Shown here in pieces: positions 1-10,200 of a stretch of DNA of 64,000 nt. Under the pieces are notes generated by a model. That model worked only from the letters and a program-made list of their open reading frames with translations, was not told the origin of the DNA and searched no databases. Positions within the stretch are counted from its first letter, which is position 1; every line of letters begins with the position of its first letter. The stretch is from Artemia franciscana (taxonomy: Eukaryota; Arthropoda; Branchiopoda; Anostraca; Artemiidae). The position numbers and the translations under genes are program-made. The stretch is from the NCBI RefSeq assembly GCF_032884065.1, contig NC_088863.1, positions 66,111,419 to 66,175,418 on the forward strand, read 5' to 3'.

Positions 1-782
1 TTTTCTTAAGGAGGAAAGCAAATAAAAGCTTCGCAAATATTCCTTTTATTAACCTATAAAAAAAGCATTGCCTATTAAAAACGAACAGAAAGTAATTCAG
101 AAAACCGTAGTGCACCAAAAAGGTTTTTTAAAGAAAAAAAAATGTGCATTAAACCAAAGCAAGTAGAAATTAAATCAAATAATAATTCAAGCGTAAAATG
201 AACATAAATCGTTACCAATAAACGAATGGAACCCAACGCGAACAAAAATTACTACAAACAGGAGTAGGTCTAACGCCCTTTGTGCTTTAGAAAGACCAAA
301 ACGTCATTTCTTCTTTACTGAAAACTAAATACATTTTAAACGTTTTCTCTTTCACAACTTTTATATGTATCTAAAATTCCTGAGACTTTCAGGAATGAAC
401 ATCGAGATATATTAAACTCCTCATCTTCATTCATTAGGTCTTTATAGTAACTTGGTTATTATGGTTATTTTCGTTCTTTTTTGTGGATGTTATGACCAAT
501 AAAAAGCACAGCTCAAGATAATAGTTGCTTTCAGTACAGTGCAAACCACTTTTGGTAAAGTGCCAGTGCTAGTCTTTTTGGATTATTTCTGTTCGCTTTA
601 AGCTTGGCTTGATTATTTATTGGAATTTCCTTTGCCTTTAAGTTTCATTTATTTAGTAATTTATGTTCGTTTTAAGCTTCAGTAATTAATTGAATTTATT
701 TCTGCATGTTTTTAGTTCCTGCTTTTCTGCTTGACTTTATTTAATGTAGGTTATTACTTTTCTTTGAAGAACTTGTGTTGTT

Positions 783-817
<35 letters not shown>

Positions 818-1099
818 AGAATAAAAAGAGGAATGGGACCGTTTAAGGAGCTTGAGAGTGTGACCATTTAAGGACTTGTAACCGTAATTGAAGGATGGGG
901 CTCTATTTTGTGAAGTTTAATAAAGCTTTCTCGTTTAACTGTTAGACTTTGGATAAAAGGTTTTTGATCACTTTCCATATGGTTTAATAAACGGAAATTG
1001 TGTTAGCTAAGCTGAAAATTAAAAACAAAGTTTTAGCTGGGACAGTTGCGTAGTATAGTGAAACCTACATTATATTGGGAGATCTAGTAAGAAGTGTGG
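1..1099. other. AT-rich non-coding sequence
   Basis: No open frame of note on either strand. Short stretches near 85-100, 590-610 and 660-680 resemble pieces of the palindromic repeat family seen better at 49.7 and 60.3 kb (a run like ctgttcg(c/t)tttaagct). A poly-T tract lies inside. Nothing else is recognisable. Confidence 0.5.
786..814. repeat. Poly-T tract (29 nt)
   Basis: Uninterrupted T run. It may mark the tail of a minus-strand retroposed insertion, but no flanking target duplication was found. Confidence 0.9.
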
Positions 1100-1556
1100 C
1101 GACCTTACCTTTGTAATTCCATTTTTTGTTACACGTTTCTTCTTCGTCAATTGACAAAATAATCTGTAGTAATCCTTATTGCCTTTATACGGCCCTCTAA
1201 AACCCTCTCGCTAAGATTGCTACTGAACGTCCCCCTATTTCAATAGGATGGAGGAATCGCAGCTTTAAGTAATTTTCAGAATTGCACTTATTATTGTACT
1301 AATGCACATAATTAACCTTATTGGTATCACAACCTTACCTTTGTATTTCAATTTTCCGTTACGCGTTTCTTCTTCCTCGATTTTTTATTGAAAAATTTTC
1401 TTTAGCACCCCTTTTTGCCTTACCTATATACAGCCCTCCAAAATTATCTCGCTAAGATTGCTACTGGGCGTTTCCCTATTTCAATGTAGAGGGGAATCTC
1501 AGCTTTGAGTACTTCTCAGAATTTTACCTATTATTGTACTTATGCACTTAGACAAA
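1100..1556. repeat. Two tandem copies of a ~231-bp unit
   Basis: Sequence from 1100 recurs from about 1331 with clear but incomplete identity. Both units share the block ccttacctttgta, then cgtttcttcttc, then ctcgctaagattgctact and a closing tattattgtact(a/t)atgcac. The divergence suggests an old local duplication. Function unknown. Confidence 0.8.
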
Positions 1557-3680
1557 TTGTCCTTTCTTTAGAAGTGCCCAAATCTTATAGACTTTCCCCT
1601 TTCATCCCAGACCGTGGCTGACAATTCATAGTTTTTCTGCTTTACTAATAGAGACAGATTCGGAGAAATATTCTTCCGCTAAGAGATATCACTGGAAACA
1701 GTTCAATATTAAGCTTAAGCTATGAAAAAGCTTGCCTTCACTCCCCTATTTTGGGTATAATTCTGTTTTCTATATTTGCTCTAGCTTGTATTTTGATACG
1801 AATAATATTACAAACAGAAGTTGGGGTTGTTTTGTCAATAATATGTAATATGAATAAAATGGAAAATCAGAGAAGAGTGAAATAGTCAATACAAGAAAGA
1901 GTTCTAAAACTTGTGGAAATTTGATGATGCTTCGCTAACCATATTCAAGCCAATACCGTTGAATTCGTAAAGGGAAAAACGAAATCTGGGTTTATTGTAC
2001 CACAAGTACCACAAGACAGCTGGAGAAGGGCTAACTTAATCGCAAATTCTAAGTTCTAGAGTTCTTTTTGATAACCGAAAACGATTGGAAAGCAAACTGA
2101 ACTGCTTTTGACCTTTCTCCACAAGTGCTTTTCCCTCCATTACGCGAATCCCATCGGTAAGTTGCAGACTGGCTTGAGCAAGCAACACTCGTTTCTCAAA
2201 AGAGAGGAAGTGTTACTAACCAGCCGCCAATAGTAAGCGGTACTTGATCTAAAGAACCAGTACTAGAAAGAGGACATCATTCTCCCCCTTCCAAGCAATT
2301 TTAATCCGATTCAGAGTGAAGATGAGGTGGTACATACAGTTAATTTTTCTCAATTAAAAAGTGGATTTTTTTCTGCCTGAAGGGGTGGTGGACTGTGGGT
2401 GAAACTGCTAAATACTTCAGTTTACTTGGAATTTGACAAGCTCAGAATCTCGATATTTTGCTTGGCATTCAGATTCTATTGAACTGTGCGAGATATTTCT
2501 GGTTGGTTCTATTGATTTGCTTGTGGATATGCCTCTTTATTCTTTTCAGGAGGTCAAATAGAAAAGGCAGGTCTTGCCCTTTATGTGTTGGATAAAATTG
2601 TATATCCTATTCGTTGTTCTTGGAATATGGAAGGTATTTTTGTTACCGCGCTCAAAAAATCTTAGTCTTTGGCAAGAGGTTTGTTGTCAGGAAAGTTTGT
2701 AGTGCTCCAACTAGTTCTATTCGAGACTTATCGCGCAATATTGGTGAACCAGCGAGGTTGGTCCAACACCAGCATTGAATAGGAGTATCAAGGACGATTT
2801 CAGCATAAGTCTCTTGGATGACGTTTCTGCGTCATTAAACTTCCCTGCTGGATGCTTCCGCATGGTTTGCGGAGACAATGTTTATACTTACTGGAGAAGC
2901 TGAAATAACTGCTTTTCTACTGGATAATATTTTTCATCTTTACCAGTTCTTAGTTGCTTTGTTTTCATAAGCAAAATTTCAGACTGCTTTGCCATCTTTT
3001 CGTTGTTAGTCATCTTTGAAAAAAAAATTTCGTCATTTTGAAAAGGATCTCCAACGTTTAAAACTGTTAAATCAGTATTGTTTTCACCAGATACCAGATG
3101 GTCATCGATTGGTCTTCTTTCGGGTAAAACTGATTTCGGAGAACCCGCTTTCAGAACTAAATTAATAAGTTTTCAAGTTTCCTCATATCTTTACCACATT
3201 TAGACAGCTATAAGATGATTCCTTCTTCTCCAGCTGTTGAATAAACTGGAGTCATTCAAAGGTTTAAACGTCCAGAATTTTTTTTTAATCCCTGGAAGAT
3301 GAGAAATTACAAGTTTGGAGGATTGCAGGCTCCATTGAATCATCAAACAAAAAAACATGTTCTAAAATCTGACTTGGCTCTAATATCGTCTCACACCTAT
3401 TCTGTGAAACTGATTTCTCATCTCTTTAAACTTTTTTTTTTCAGTTTAATGTCACTATGGGCCGTAATTCGCTCTTTGCCCTATTGCAGCTACTGCTGCG
3501 ACCGTACACTGGTACGCACACGATAGTTCGAACTAATAATTTTGAGCTGATTAAGTAAGCAATACGAACCGACACCCATGCGAACAGATAAAAAGGAAAG
3601 TTCAGAAGAACAAGAAGAAGGGGAAAAAATTGAACCATGAGATTCACTATGACCCTGTAAGTAGTGATGCTATTTTGACT
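1557..3680. other. No gene recognised
   Basis: About 2.1 kb of AT-rich sequence with no long open frame, no RNA gene and no clear repeat. Two short overlapping open frames near 3300-3750 have no recognisable motif. Confidence 0.5.
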
Positions 3681-3766
3681 TTGACGACAGCCATATCCCA
3701 CCATCCCGACGACACATATCCACCATTCTGACAACAGCCATATCACACCATTGTGACGACAGCCAG
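3681..3766. repeat. Short degenerate tandem repeat
   Basis: Four imperfect units of the type ga(c)gacagccatatcccaccat follow each other, each roughly 20-25 bp long. Confidence 0.65.
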
Positions 3767-3864
3767 CAGGTGTTATTGTTATGTATTGTTATAGTTCACC
3801 TGTATGTTATGTAATAGGGAGTATTTGTTTACTTTTCCAAATTTATTCTTCAAGATTTTTATGG

Positions 3865-4163
3865 TTGCTACGCAATAGGGAATGTTTGTTCACTTATGTT
3901 GATGATGACGCAATCTAGCGTAACTTGTTAGAGATCAGGGCCCGCCAGTAAAATGGGGCATCCCCGGTTGTAACTGAGGACGGTGCAGACGTGGGATGTT
4001 ACGTACGTACAACAGTATCTTACGTAATAGAAAATTGTTTACCTATGTTAGGGGTGAAGCAATCTCGCGTGGCTTGTTCGAGGTCAGGGCCAGCCAGTCA
4101 AGTGGGGAATCCCCGGCCGTAACTGAGGACGGCACACACGTGGAATTTTACGTAATACTTGAA
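3865..4163. repeat. Two tandem copies of a ~150-bp unit
   Basis: The block around 3932 (gatcagggc, ggcatccccgg, taactgaggacgg) recurs 150 bp later at 4082. Both copies begin with a tacg(c/t)aatag element and contain a self-complementary GGGGAATCCCC-like core. A third, shorter relative begins near 3802. Confidence 0.75.
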
Positions 4164-4639
4164 GAGATATTTCATTTTCTTTAAAATTTTTCTTTCCTTT
4201 TTTTCTTCGAGACATTTTTTCTTCAAGATTTTTCGCTCAGGGCACCTGTATAATCTAAATATTTTTGTCAGCTTTAGAAATCAAATGTAAGACCAGAGAT
4301 TTCCCCAATAACTGCACCAGAGCCATAACCAACTAAACCAGCAAACTATCCATTATATTTTGATTCGATAAATAGGTTCTACGTGACAAGCTGTTTCTCC
4401 GCTTTGCGTGACTTGTTTTGGTTCAAGAACCTTTATAATCCGAAACGAAGGCTTCCATTGTCAATTGGCTTAGGTAAAACTTGTTTTGGTCGGCTTAGCG
4501 CAGGAATATAAGCAATGGATATTTGCTATTACATTGTCTAGACAATGCATTGTTTTGATTCTCAAATGGCTTTATACGACACAGACTTTATATTGTAGAT
4601 GTACGTTTTGTGTTTCGCACGATACACTCTTGATTTTTG

Positions 4640-4895
4640 CGAGTTCGTCTGGATTTCTGTGCATTGGTTATTATTTCTATGGGATTATTATAGTTTTTTG
4701 CAGCTTGGTCTTTATTTTTATGAACTTGTCTGGATTTTTAGAGGTTGACCTTGATTTTTATGAATTCACCTGGGTTTCTATGTATTGGTCATGATTTTTT
4801 AGAGGTTGGCCTTGATTTCTTCAGTTTGGTCTTGTTTTCTATGATTTGGTCTTGATTTATGTGTATTGGTCTGGATTTCTAAGGATTGTTCTGGA
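4640..4895. repeat. Degenerate minisatellite, ttggtcttgattt-like units
   Basis: Eight or more imperfect units of about 18-27 bp resembling (t)tggtcttgatttttatg follow one another. They create an open frame by chance, with no protein motif. Confidence 0.65.
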
Positions 4896-4901
4896 TTTGT
4901 C

Positions 4902-5275
4902 TCGTATAAACACCAAAAAGAGCAATAGGGAATTTTGCAAGTCAGTCGGAAACAAGTTAGAATGAATATTTCGGTCCTGTGTCCAAGGGCCGTCCTCAGC
5001 ATGACATGAATATATTAGAAGAAAAAAATACAACAGGGTAAAATCAGTAACAATAAAATGATTTTTTTTTTCAAAACAGTCCCAGCATCCCTACCTCTGC
5101 GAAGTTCAATCAGGGCTGATAATTAAATAGTGATGATATGAGTTAATTCATTGAAATGAAAGAGAATGATTTAAAAACACGCCTTTAATGCCAATCTTGG
5201 TTTTTTGGTTGCTGATACCATAGTTCTATTTGTGACAGGTTCTATGTTAATATCTATTGGTTTTTTAACTAAAAT
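4902..5275 (-). repeat. Left terminal arm of the Penelope-like element
   Basis: Inverted partner of 6065-6457. Shared blocks include aaacacc(a)aaaa, caatagggaa, the CTGAGGA core, cccagcatcc, gaagttcaa and accaatagaca(t)taac. Similarity runs over nearly the whole arm with small indels. Confidence 0.85.
4969..4999 (-). ncRNA. Hammerhead-ribozyme-like core, left arm
   Basis: On the minus strand CTGAGGA (4999-4993) is followed by a GGCCC/GGACC hairpin with one mismatch and then GAAA (4972-4969). CTGANGA-stem-GAAA is the conserved hammerhead core. There is one extra C before stem II and stem III is weak, so catalysis is uncertain. It lies on the same strand as the endonuclease frame. Confidence 0.45.
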
Positions 5276-5349
5276 TGTGTATAGAACATTTATTGAATAT
5301 TCTTCCAAGTTCCTATTTAAGAAATATTATTATTAATCTTAAGTTTGAT

Positions 5350-5705
5350 TTAAATTGCTCCTCGAACTCCTTGCTTTATGCCTAGGTCATTGCTAAGGGC
5401 ATATTCAAAAAATATTATGTGGCTAGGACTTTCAGACACATGACTGCTTAAAGCAGAATCAAAAGAATCAGAAGCAATACTAGAATTGAGAGCTTTGGTG
5501 ATATCATCTTTATGCTGTTGTAGGCGTTTCTCGAAATTCTGGTGAGTTGTCCCTACATAGAATTTTCCACAGTCGCATCGTATTTGATAGACACCTCTTT
5601 GGCGAATAACTGGAGTTTTATCTTTACCAGAATTTAGGAGGTTTATAATTTTCAATTTATTGGTAAATACAACATACAGATTATTTTTTGTGCATACTTT
5701 TTTAA
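5350..5705 (-). pseudogene. GIY-YIG endonuclease domain of Penelope-like element
   Basis: The frame reads GVYQIRCDCGKFYVG, which carries the GIY (GVY) and YIG (YVG) signatures and a CxC pair. FEKRLQQHKDDI follows with the conserved catalytic Arg and a His. After it comes ALSSHVSESPSHIIFFEYA, matching the A..H.....H(x)I.FE region of Penelope endonucleases. The enzyme class nicks DNA to prime target-site reverse transcription. Upstream in the same frame LPYILKITRNLKKV and YVVFTNKLKIINLL link it to the RT; a frameshift near 5705-5720 breaks the join to the preceding frame. It would be the C-terminal domain of one polyprotein, and this copy cannot be translated as one. Identification is firm at domain level. 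Confidence 0.85.
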
Positions 5706-5710
5706 GATTC

Positions 5711-6049
5711 CTAGTGATTTTTAGGATATATGGGAGGAAAAGTTATGTTTGGGGGCTTATCGGGATTTTCACATGGTAAATTATCGTTGATTTTACGGGA
5801 GTGTCTTTTCAGTCTACGGTTAATCGTATTATTAATAAATAAAAGACGATATTTATTTCCAAAAAGCATGTCCCTGATAAAGTCTAGTTCTGCTGTGAAG
5901 GAATCAGAACAAACGTTTAGGGCACGATCGACAAGAGAGATTATGACAGCCGTTTTAACTTGTGGGGGCTGGTTTGATTTAAAATGTAAATATCTATTGT
6001 TTTGTTTTGGTTTTCTTAAATGTGGTTTCACTATATGCTCTATGCACAA
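5711..6049 (-). pseudogene. C-terminal part of Penelope-type reverse transcriptase
   Basis: Reads RYLHFKSNQPPQVKTAVI, then SLVDRALNVCSD and LDFIRDMLFGNKY. This is the region after the RT palm in Penelope-like elements (pattern: H.KS..P...K...I..LV.RA...CS......E...I...L..N.Y). It ends with PPNITFPPIYPKNH, where the frame should read LPYI; one frameshift therefore separates it from the endonuclease frame downstream. The catalytic YADD palm is absent, so the element is truncated at its 5' side, where the right inverted arm begins directly. What remains could not copy RNA. Confidence 0.8.
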
Positions 6050-6064
6050 ATTTAATTAAAAACG

Positions 6065-6457
6065 ACGTTACGAAATATTATAAAAACCAATAGACATTAA
6101 CACAGAACCTGTAACAAATAAACCTATGAGATCAGCAGCCAAAAAAATCAAGATTGGTATTAAAACGTCTTTTTAAAGCATTCTCTTTTGTTTCATTGAA
6201 TTACCTTATATCATCACTGTTTATTTATCAGTCCTGGTTGAACTTCGCTGAGGTAAGGATGCTGGGACTATTTTGATTTTTTTTTTTTTTTTTTTTTTTT
6301 TAGTTTTATTGATTTTATCTGTTTTGAGTTTTTCTTCTTATGTATTTGCGTCTTGCTGAGGACGGCCCTTGGACATAGGGCCGAAATATTTATTCTAATT
6401 TGTTTCCCATTATGTTGCAAATTTCCCTATTGTTCTTCTCATTTTTGGTGTTTGTGA
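6065..6457 (+). repeat. Right terminal arm of the Penelope-like element
   Basis: Inverted copy of 4902-5275, joined directly to the truncated RT frame. It contains a T run (6277-6301) absent from the other arm and a better paired hammerhead-like core. After the core, sequence continues to caaatttccctattgttc, matching the outer end of the left arm in reverse. Confidence 0.85.
6356..6386 (+). ncRNA. Hammerhead-ribozyme-like core, right arm
   Basis: CTGAGGA (6356-6362), then a perfect five-pair stem GGCCC/GGGCC around a 9-nt loop, then GAAA (6383-6386). The stem is fully paired here although the left copy has a mismatch. One unpaired C precedes the stem, and stem III after GAAA is short, so activity is not assured. 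Confidence 0.5.
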
Positions 6458-6552
6458 TGGAAAGACAGTGTGGTCTTCGTCGCTATTTGTTTATCTCTTG
6501 GTTTTGTCAATTTGAGTTTATAAGCTTATTTTTGTGGGGAAAAGGCTAAAAA

Positions 6553-7165
6553 TGCCTTAGATGCGATAGTAAACGCAAGAGGCATTATGTACCTGCCAAT
6601 CGGGCGGGTACATCATGCAATGCTGGAATCAACTGCCACGAGTCATCATGAGAGACGCTATTAGGAATTTTGCTTTATGTTTAAACGAACGATTCAAGTG
6701 TAAAAATTTTTACCAGGAAATGCGTGAAAAATGTCTTGGATATGATAATGCACGCCAAAGGGTGCCATCGGGTGGGTACATTGTGCCACTCAGGAGTCAA
6801 CAGCCATGAGTTTCATAAGAAATGCTATGGGGAATTTTCCTTTAAGTTTAAATTTATCGATTCTAGTGTAAGCGGATATTTCTTACTGGAAAATTCCTGA
6901 GAAATGTGTGATAATGAACGCCAGAGGGTGCCAACGGATGGATATATTGTGCCACGTTGTCGTCGATCTTTTATGGTTCAAAAAGACAGCAAATGCCCCT
7001 CTGTGGTGGTATGTCAAGTTAGGGTGGCTAAAACGATCTTGTTTAAAGGCTTTAGACGATGAAAATCGGTTTCTCTGATATTTTGATCTTGTTTGGGCAA
7101 AAATTCATCTTTTATTGCACAAAATGACAGTAAATGCCCCTCGGCGGTATTTTGTCAAGACCCTG
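6553..7165. repeat. Degenerate direct repeats of two kinds
   Basis: From 6553 to about 6960 a ~185-bp unit repeats two to three times (blocks: ccagagggtgccaacgg, gggtacattgtgcca, gaaatgc(g/t)tga). From 6965 to 7165 a different ~140-bp unit appears twice (gacag(c/t)aaatgcccctc, then ttttgtcaag). Open frames inside have no motif. Confidence 0.65.
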
Positions 7166-7419
7166 AGTGTTTTTTTACAGTTTAAAATAAGTTTGGAAGA
7201 ATATGAAGATAAGAATGCGAACAAATATTAGAATATTGGAAGCTATGGTGAGGAAAGTGGTCGAGCATGGTAAATGATTTTCAAATTTTTTTTTTTCAAT
7301 CTCCGGAGTGTTTTGGGTACCCGAGTGACTGACCGTATCTCAACCAGTAAGCTATATAAAAAAAATAGAGTTCAATCCCGCTTTCTAGGGTTATAATAAA
7401 AAGAAAGGTGTTCTGCAGA
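7166..7419. other. No gene recognised
   Basis: AT-rich spacer between the direct repeats and the retrotransposon fragment. Nothing supported. Confidence 0.5.
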
Positions 7420-7652
7420 TGGAGGGTGACAGATTTCCAAAGATACTCCTTGTCGGCCAACCGTCTAGAAACAAAAGAAAATCAGGGTGTCCCCGAAGGG
7501 GTGGGATAATGTCGTAAGGAGAGATCTAAGGGAAATTGGAACTTCGTTGGGGGTTGTAAAGAGAGAGGTGTTGAATAAATTCGGATCGGTGGGTGGTGTG
7601 CTTAGCTGTTTTGGCTTCAGGTGGTGTAGGGCTGAAGTGATTTGAATTTGTA
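7420..7652 (+). pseudogene. 3' end of an RTE-like non-LTR retrotransposon
   Basis: Plus-strand translation gives KILLVGQPSRNKRKSGCPRR, then after a one-base deletion GWDNVVRRDLREIGTSLGVV and KREVLNKFGS, closing with CRAEVI and a stop. This is the conserved C-terminal stretch of the same element family seen on the minus strand at 32-35 kb and 13.8-14.1 kb. A (TAG)n-like tail (tagtagtagcctagtagtattagtag) follows, as expected for RTE 3' ends. Only the last ~75 codons are present, typical of 5' truncation on insertion. Not functional. Confidence 0.8.
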
Positions 7653-7708
7653 GTAGTAGCCTAGTAGTATTAGTAGTAAAGTCACAGTCATATGAGGACT
7701 CTCTATGA

Positions 7709-7831
7709 TTGAAGGGACATCAGTCCCTTCATGGTTTTTTTCCTGTTTTATGCTTGAACAAGGACATAATACACCTTCCGGTATACAGGGATTTTCAATC
7801 TGCATGATTGAAGGACAAAAGTCCTTCAATC
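7709..7831. repeat. Two related hairpins 95 bp apart
   Basis: GAAGGGAC-atca-GTCCCTTC at 7711-7730 and GATTGAAGGAC-aaaa-GTCCTTCAATC at 7806-7831, both preceded by atgattga. Perfect stems of 8 and 11 pairs. Role unknown. Confidence 0.8.
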
Positions 7832-8640
7832 AGCTCCCCTCTAAATCGGCAAATGCGGGATGGTTAAAAATCTTTTATTGATGATCGTCCAGGTTCTTTG
7901 GTTCAAATAAATGTAGGCTACGTTTAGTATAACTTTTTAGTAAGAAGTGCCTATATGCTGCTTGTTTTACCGTATGTGTGTTCCGTCTCAGGCTCCCTTT
8001 GGTACACATTCCGCCTTCTCCATCTCCAACTTCTTTTGGTCAAAAAGGGTTTGCTCCACCTCTGATCCTCTTTTTCAAAGAGTGCGTACGATCTTTCCCC
8101 AGCCTCTTTTGGTAAACAACGCAGAATGTTCAGCATGTATCTACTTTTGTTAAATAGAGTGTCTTAATTCCCTTCGGTCAACCGTGAGATTGGTCCATTA
8201 CCAACTTCGTTTGGTCAGAATTGCAAGTATGAATGTCCTAAATTAAAACGAAATTAATTTTACATTTATCCACCAAATCAATCACAAAAAAATACAAAAT
8301 TTGATAAGCTGTTGCTGAAAATATCTTCAAAGTTAAGGTATGTTAAGTAACTCACTTTTTTTCTTTCTTTTTGTGTAACAAACATATTGATTAATGATGT
8401 GCCAGGCTGTTGGCTACGATACAAATCTGAAGCAAGTAATTTAACGTAGAAGTCCAAGATGAAAACCAAAATATCTCACAAATAGTGATGGCAAAATTAG
8501 TGGTCTATAGTGCAGTAGTTCTGCCCCCATTAAAACTCAACCAAGTAAAAACCTCAACATATAATGCAGTTTTCTAATGGTTTATTCATTTTCCATGTCT
8601 TTTATTTTACTGTTTTTTTTTGTTTTTTTTTGTTTTTTTT
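7832..8640. other. No gene recognised
   Basis: A cttttggtca-like motif recurs loosely every 40-70 bp between 7985 and 8215. The rest is AT-rich without motif. The upstream exons of the LRR gene are not recognised here. Confidence 0.5.
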
Positions 8641-8903
8641 TTGAAAAGGCTGTTTTATTTATAAACGGATTGTTCAATGTACTTGTTTTTAGAAATATAT
8701 TTTATATATATTTTACTGTTTACTTTTATTTTACTTTTTTTAAAAGGCTGTTTTATTTATAAACGGATTGTTCAATGTACTTGTTTTTAGAAATATATTT
8801 TATATATATTTTACTGTTTACTTTTATTTTACTCTTTTTTGAAAAGGCTGTTTTATTTATAAACGGATTGTTCGATGTACTTGTTTTTAGAAATATAAAA
8901 GAC
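8641..8903. repeat. 98-100-bp tandem repeat, 2.6 copies
   Basis: The unit starting aaaaggctgttttatttataaa recurs at 8644, 8742 and 8842 with very few differences; the third copy stops after about 60 bp. The near identity suggests recent duplication. It lies just upstream of the LRR exon, probably in the preceding intron. Confidence 0.9.
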
Positions 8904-9113
8904 CTGGAAATCGCTAGGGGCACCCCTATAAGATCATTTGACATAAATCTTCAGTATTTTGGAATTCTGGTTACATATACAGATTTGGTTTTATAGCTCG
9001 CTAATTCAGTCTTGTTTTAACTTTCTTTTTTGGCATCTGTGTTGTTGCTTGTTTTTTTCATGTTCTTTACGTTTTCCACCCTTTTTTGTTACTTCAATTC
9101 TCTTCTTTTTAAG

Positions 9114-9369
9114 GGTTGTCTTTCTTCAAAACAAGAGCTTTGAGCATCAAAGAAGCCTTACCGAATTGCATTTAGACTTCAACAAAATATCAAGCATTTC
9201 AAATGAAACGTGGCAAGGTCTGAAAGTTCTCACAGTTTTGACTCTTCAAGGCAACTATTTACAGTCGATTGCTGGAAGAACCTTTTCTACTGTCTTGAGA
9301 CTTAAAGAACTAGATTTGAAACAAAACCGGATTGAATTTATACACCCTCAAGCTTTTGCTGGTTTAGAG
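9114..9369 (+). CDS. LRR receptor, internal exon (leucine-rich repeats)
   Basis: Internal exon of a leucine-rich-repeat receptor. Translation shows consecutive 24-residue LRRs: SLTELHLDFNKISSISNETW, TVLTLQGNYLQSIAGRTF and KELDLKQNRIEFIHPQAF, fitting LxxLxLxxNxIxxIxxxxF. The exon ends ...AFAGLE at a phase-0 donor (GAG|gtaaat). Joined to the exon at 16530 it gives GLE-DLEVLSLDDNRL, a seamless LRR. The start is less certain: the best acceptor is a pyrimidine run ending in aag at 9111-9113, which leaves one base to complete a split codon; a start closer to SLTEL is possible. Exons with the signal peptide and first repeats are not recognised in this window. Such repeats form an extracellular solenoid that binds protein ligands. 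Confidence 0.85.
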
Positions 9370-9624
9370 GTAAATTTTTTCATACGCTTCCTTAATGGCG
9401 ATTCTAAAAGTATTATTAGACCTTAAAGTTGAAATAAAAAGTTGAAGTTTATTCTCACTGAAAGTGAAGAGCAACAATAAAGCTTACTTACTATTTCGTA
9501 TATGAAGGGAATTTTTCCCTCCCCAACACCTCACTCTTTACGCTAAAGTTTGATTTCTTACCCCAATTCTTTCAGAACGACTCCTGAAACACAAGGACCT
9601 TTAATTAGAATAAGATGCTTTATT

Positions 9625-9629
<5 letters not shown>

Positions 9630-9677
<48 letters not shown>
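9630..9677. repeat. Poly-A tract (48 nt)
   Basis: Uninterrupted A run in the first copy of the exon duplication. Confidence 0.95.
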
Positions 9678-9678
<1 letters not shown>

Positions 9679-10137
9679 ACTGTGAAGATCAAGGCATGAA
9701 GGGACGCCTGAAAGTTCTGGTGGGACGCCGGTCTGAAAGTTCTCACAGTTTTGACTCTTCAAGGCAACTATTTACAGTCGATTGCTGGAAGAACCTTTTC
9801 TACTGTCTTGAGACTTAAAGAACTAGATTTGAAACAAAATCGGATTGAATTTATACACCCTCAAGCTTTTGCTGGTTTAGAGGTAAATTTTTTCATACGC
9901 TTCCTTAATGGCGATTCTAAAAGTATTATTAGACCTTAAAGTTGAAATAAAAAGTTGAAGTTTAATCTCACTGAAAGTGAAGAACAACAATAAAGCTTAC
10001 TTACTATTTCGTATATGAAGGGAATTTTTCCCTCCCCAACACCTCACTCTTTACGCTAAAGTTTGATTTCTTACCCCAATTCTTTCAGAACGACTCCTGA
10101 AACACAAGGACCTTTAATTAGAATAAGATGCTTTATT

Positions 10138-10142
<5 letters not shown>

Positions 10143-10199
<57 letters not shown>
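10143..10199. repeat. Poly-A tract (57 nt)
   Basis: The same tract in the second copy, nine bases longer, as expected for an unstable homopolymer. Confidence 0.95.

Positions 10200-10200
<1 letters not shown>

Larger units (their letters stand above)
4902..6457 (-). mobile_element. Penelope-like retroelement with inverted terminal arms
   Basis: A ~1.55 kb element read on the minus strand. Its core encodes the C-terminal part of a Penelope-type reverse transcriptase followed by a GIY-YIG endonuclease. The core is bounded by two inverted copies of one ~380-bp arm (4902-5275 and 6065-6457). Each arm contains a CTGAGGA...GAAA core like the hammerhead ribozymes known in terminal repeats of Penelope-like elements. 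The N-terminal and catalytic parts of the RT are missing, so the copy is 5'-truncated and inactive. Penelope elements are known to carry terminal repeats in direct or inverted order, often on truncated copies. A 25-nt T run sits in the right arm. The identity of the two domains is seen in sequence; the mechanism behind the inverted arms is inferred. Confidence 0.85.

Noticed and set aside
5730..6059. Plus-strand 109-codon frame
   Set aside because: Antisense of the Penelope RT C-terminus, whose minus-strand reading carries the family pattern.
9751..9939. A second LRR exon in the duplicated copy
   Set aside because: It begins in the middle of the exon without a convincing acceptor. The sequence between the copies has stops, so it cannot be spliced in without a new acceptor.
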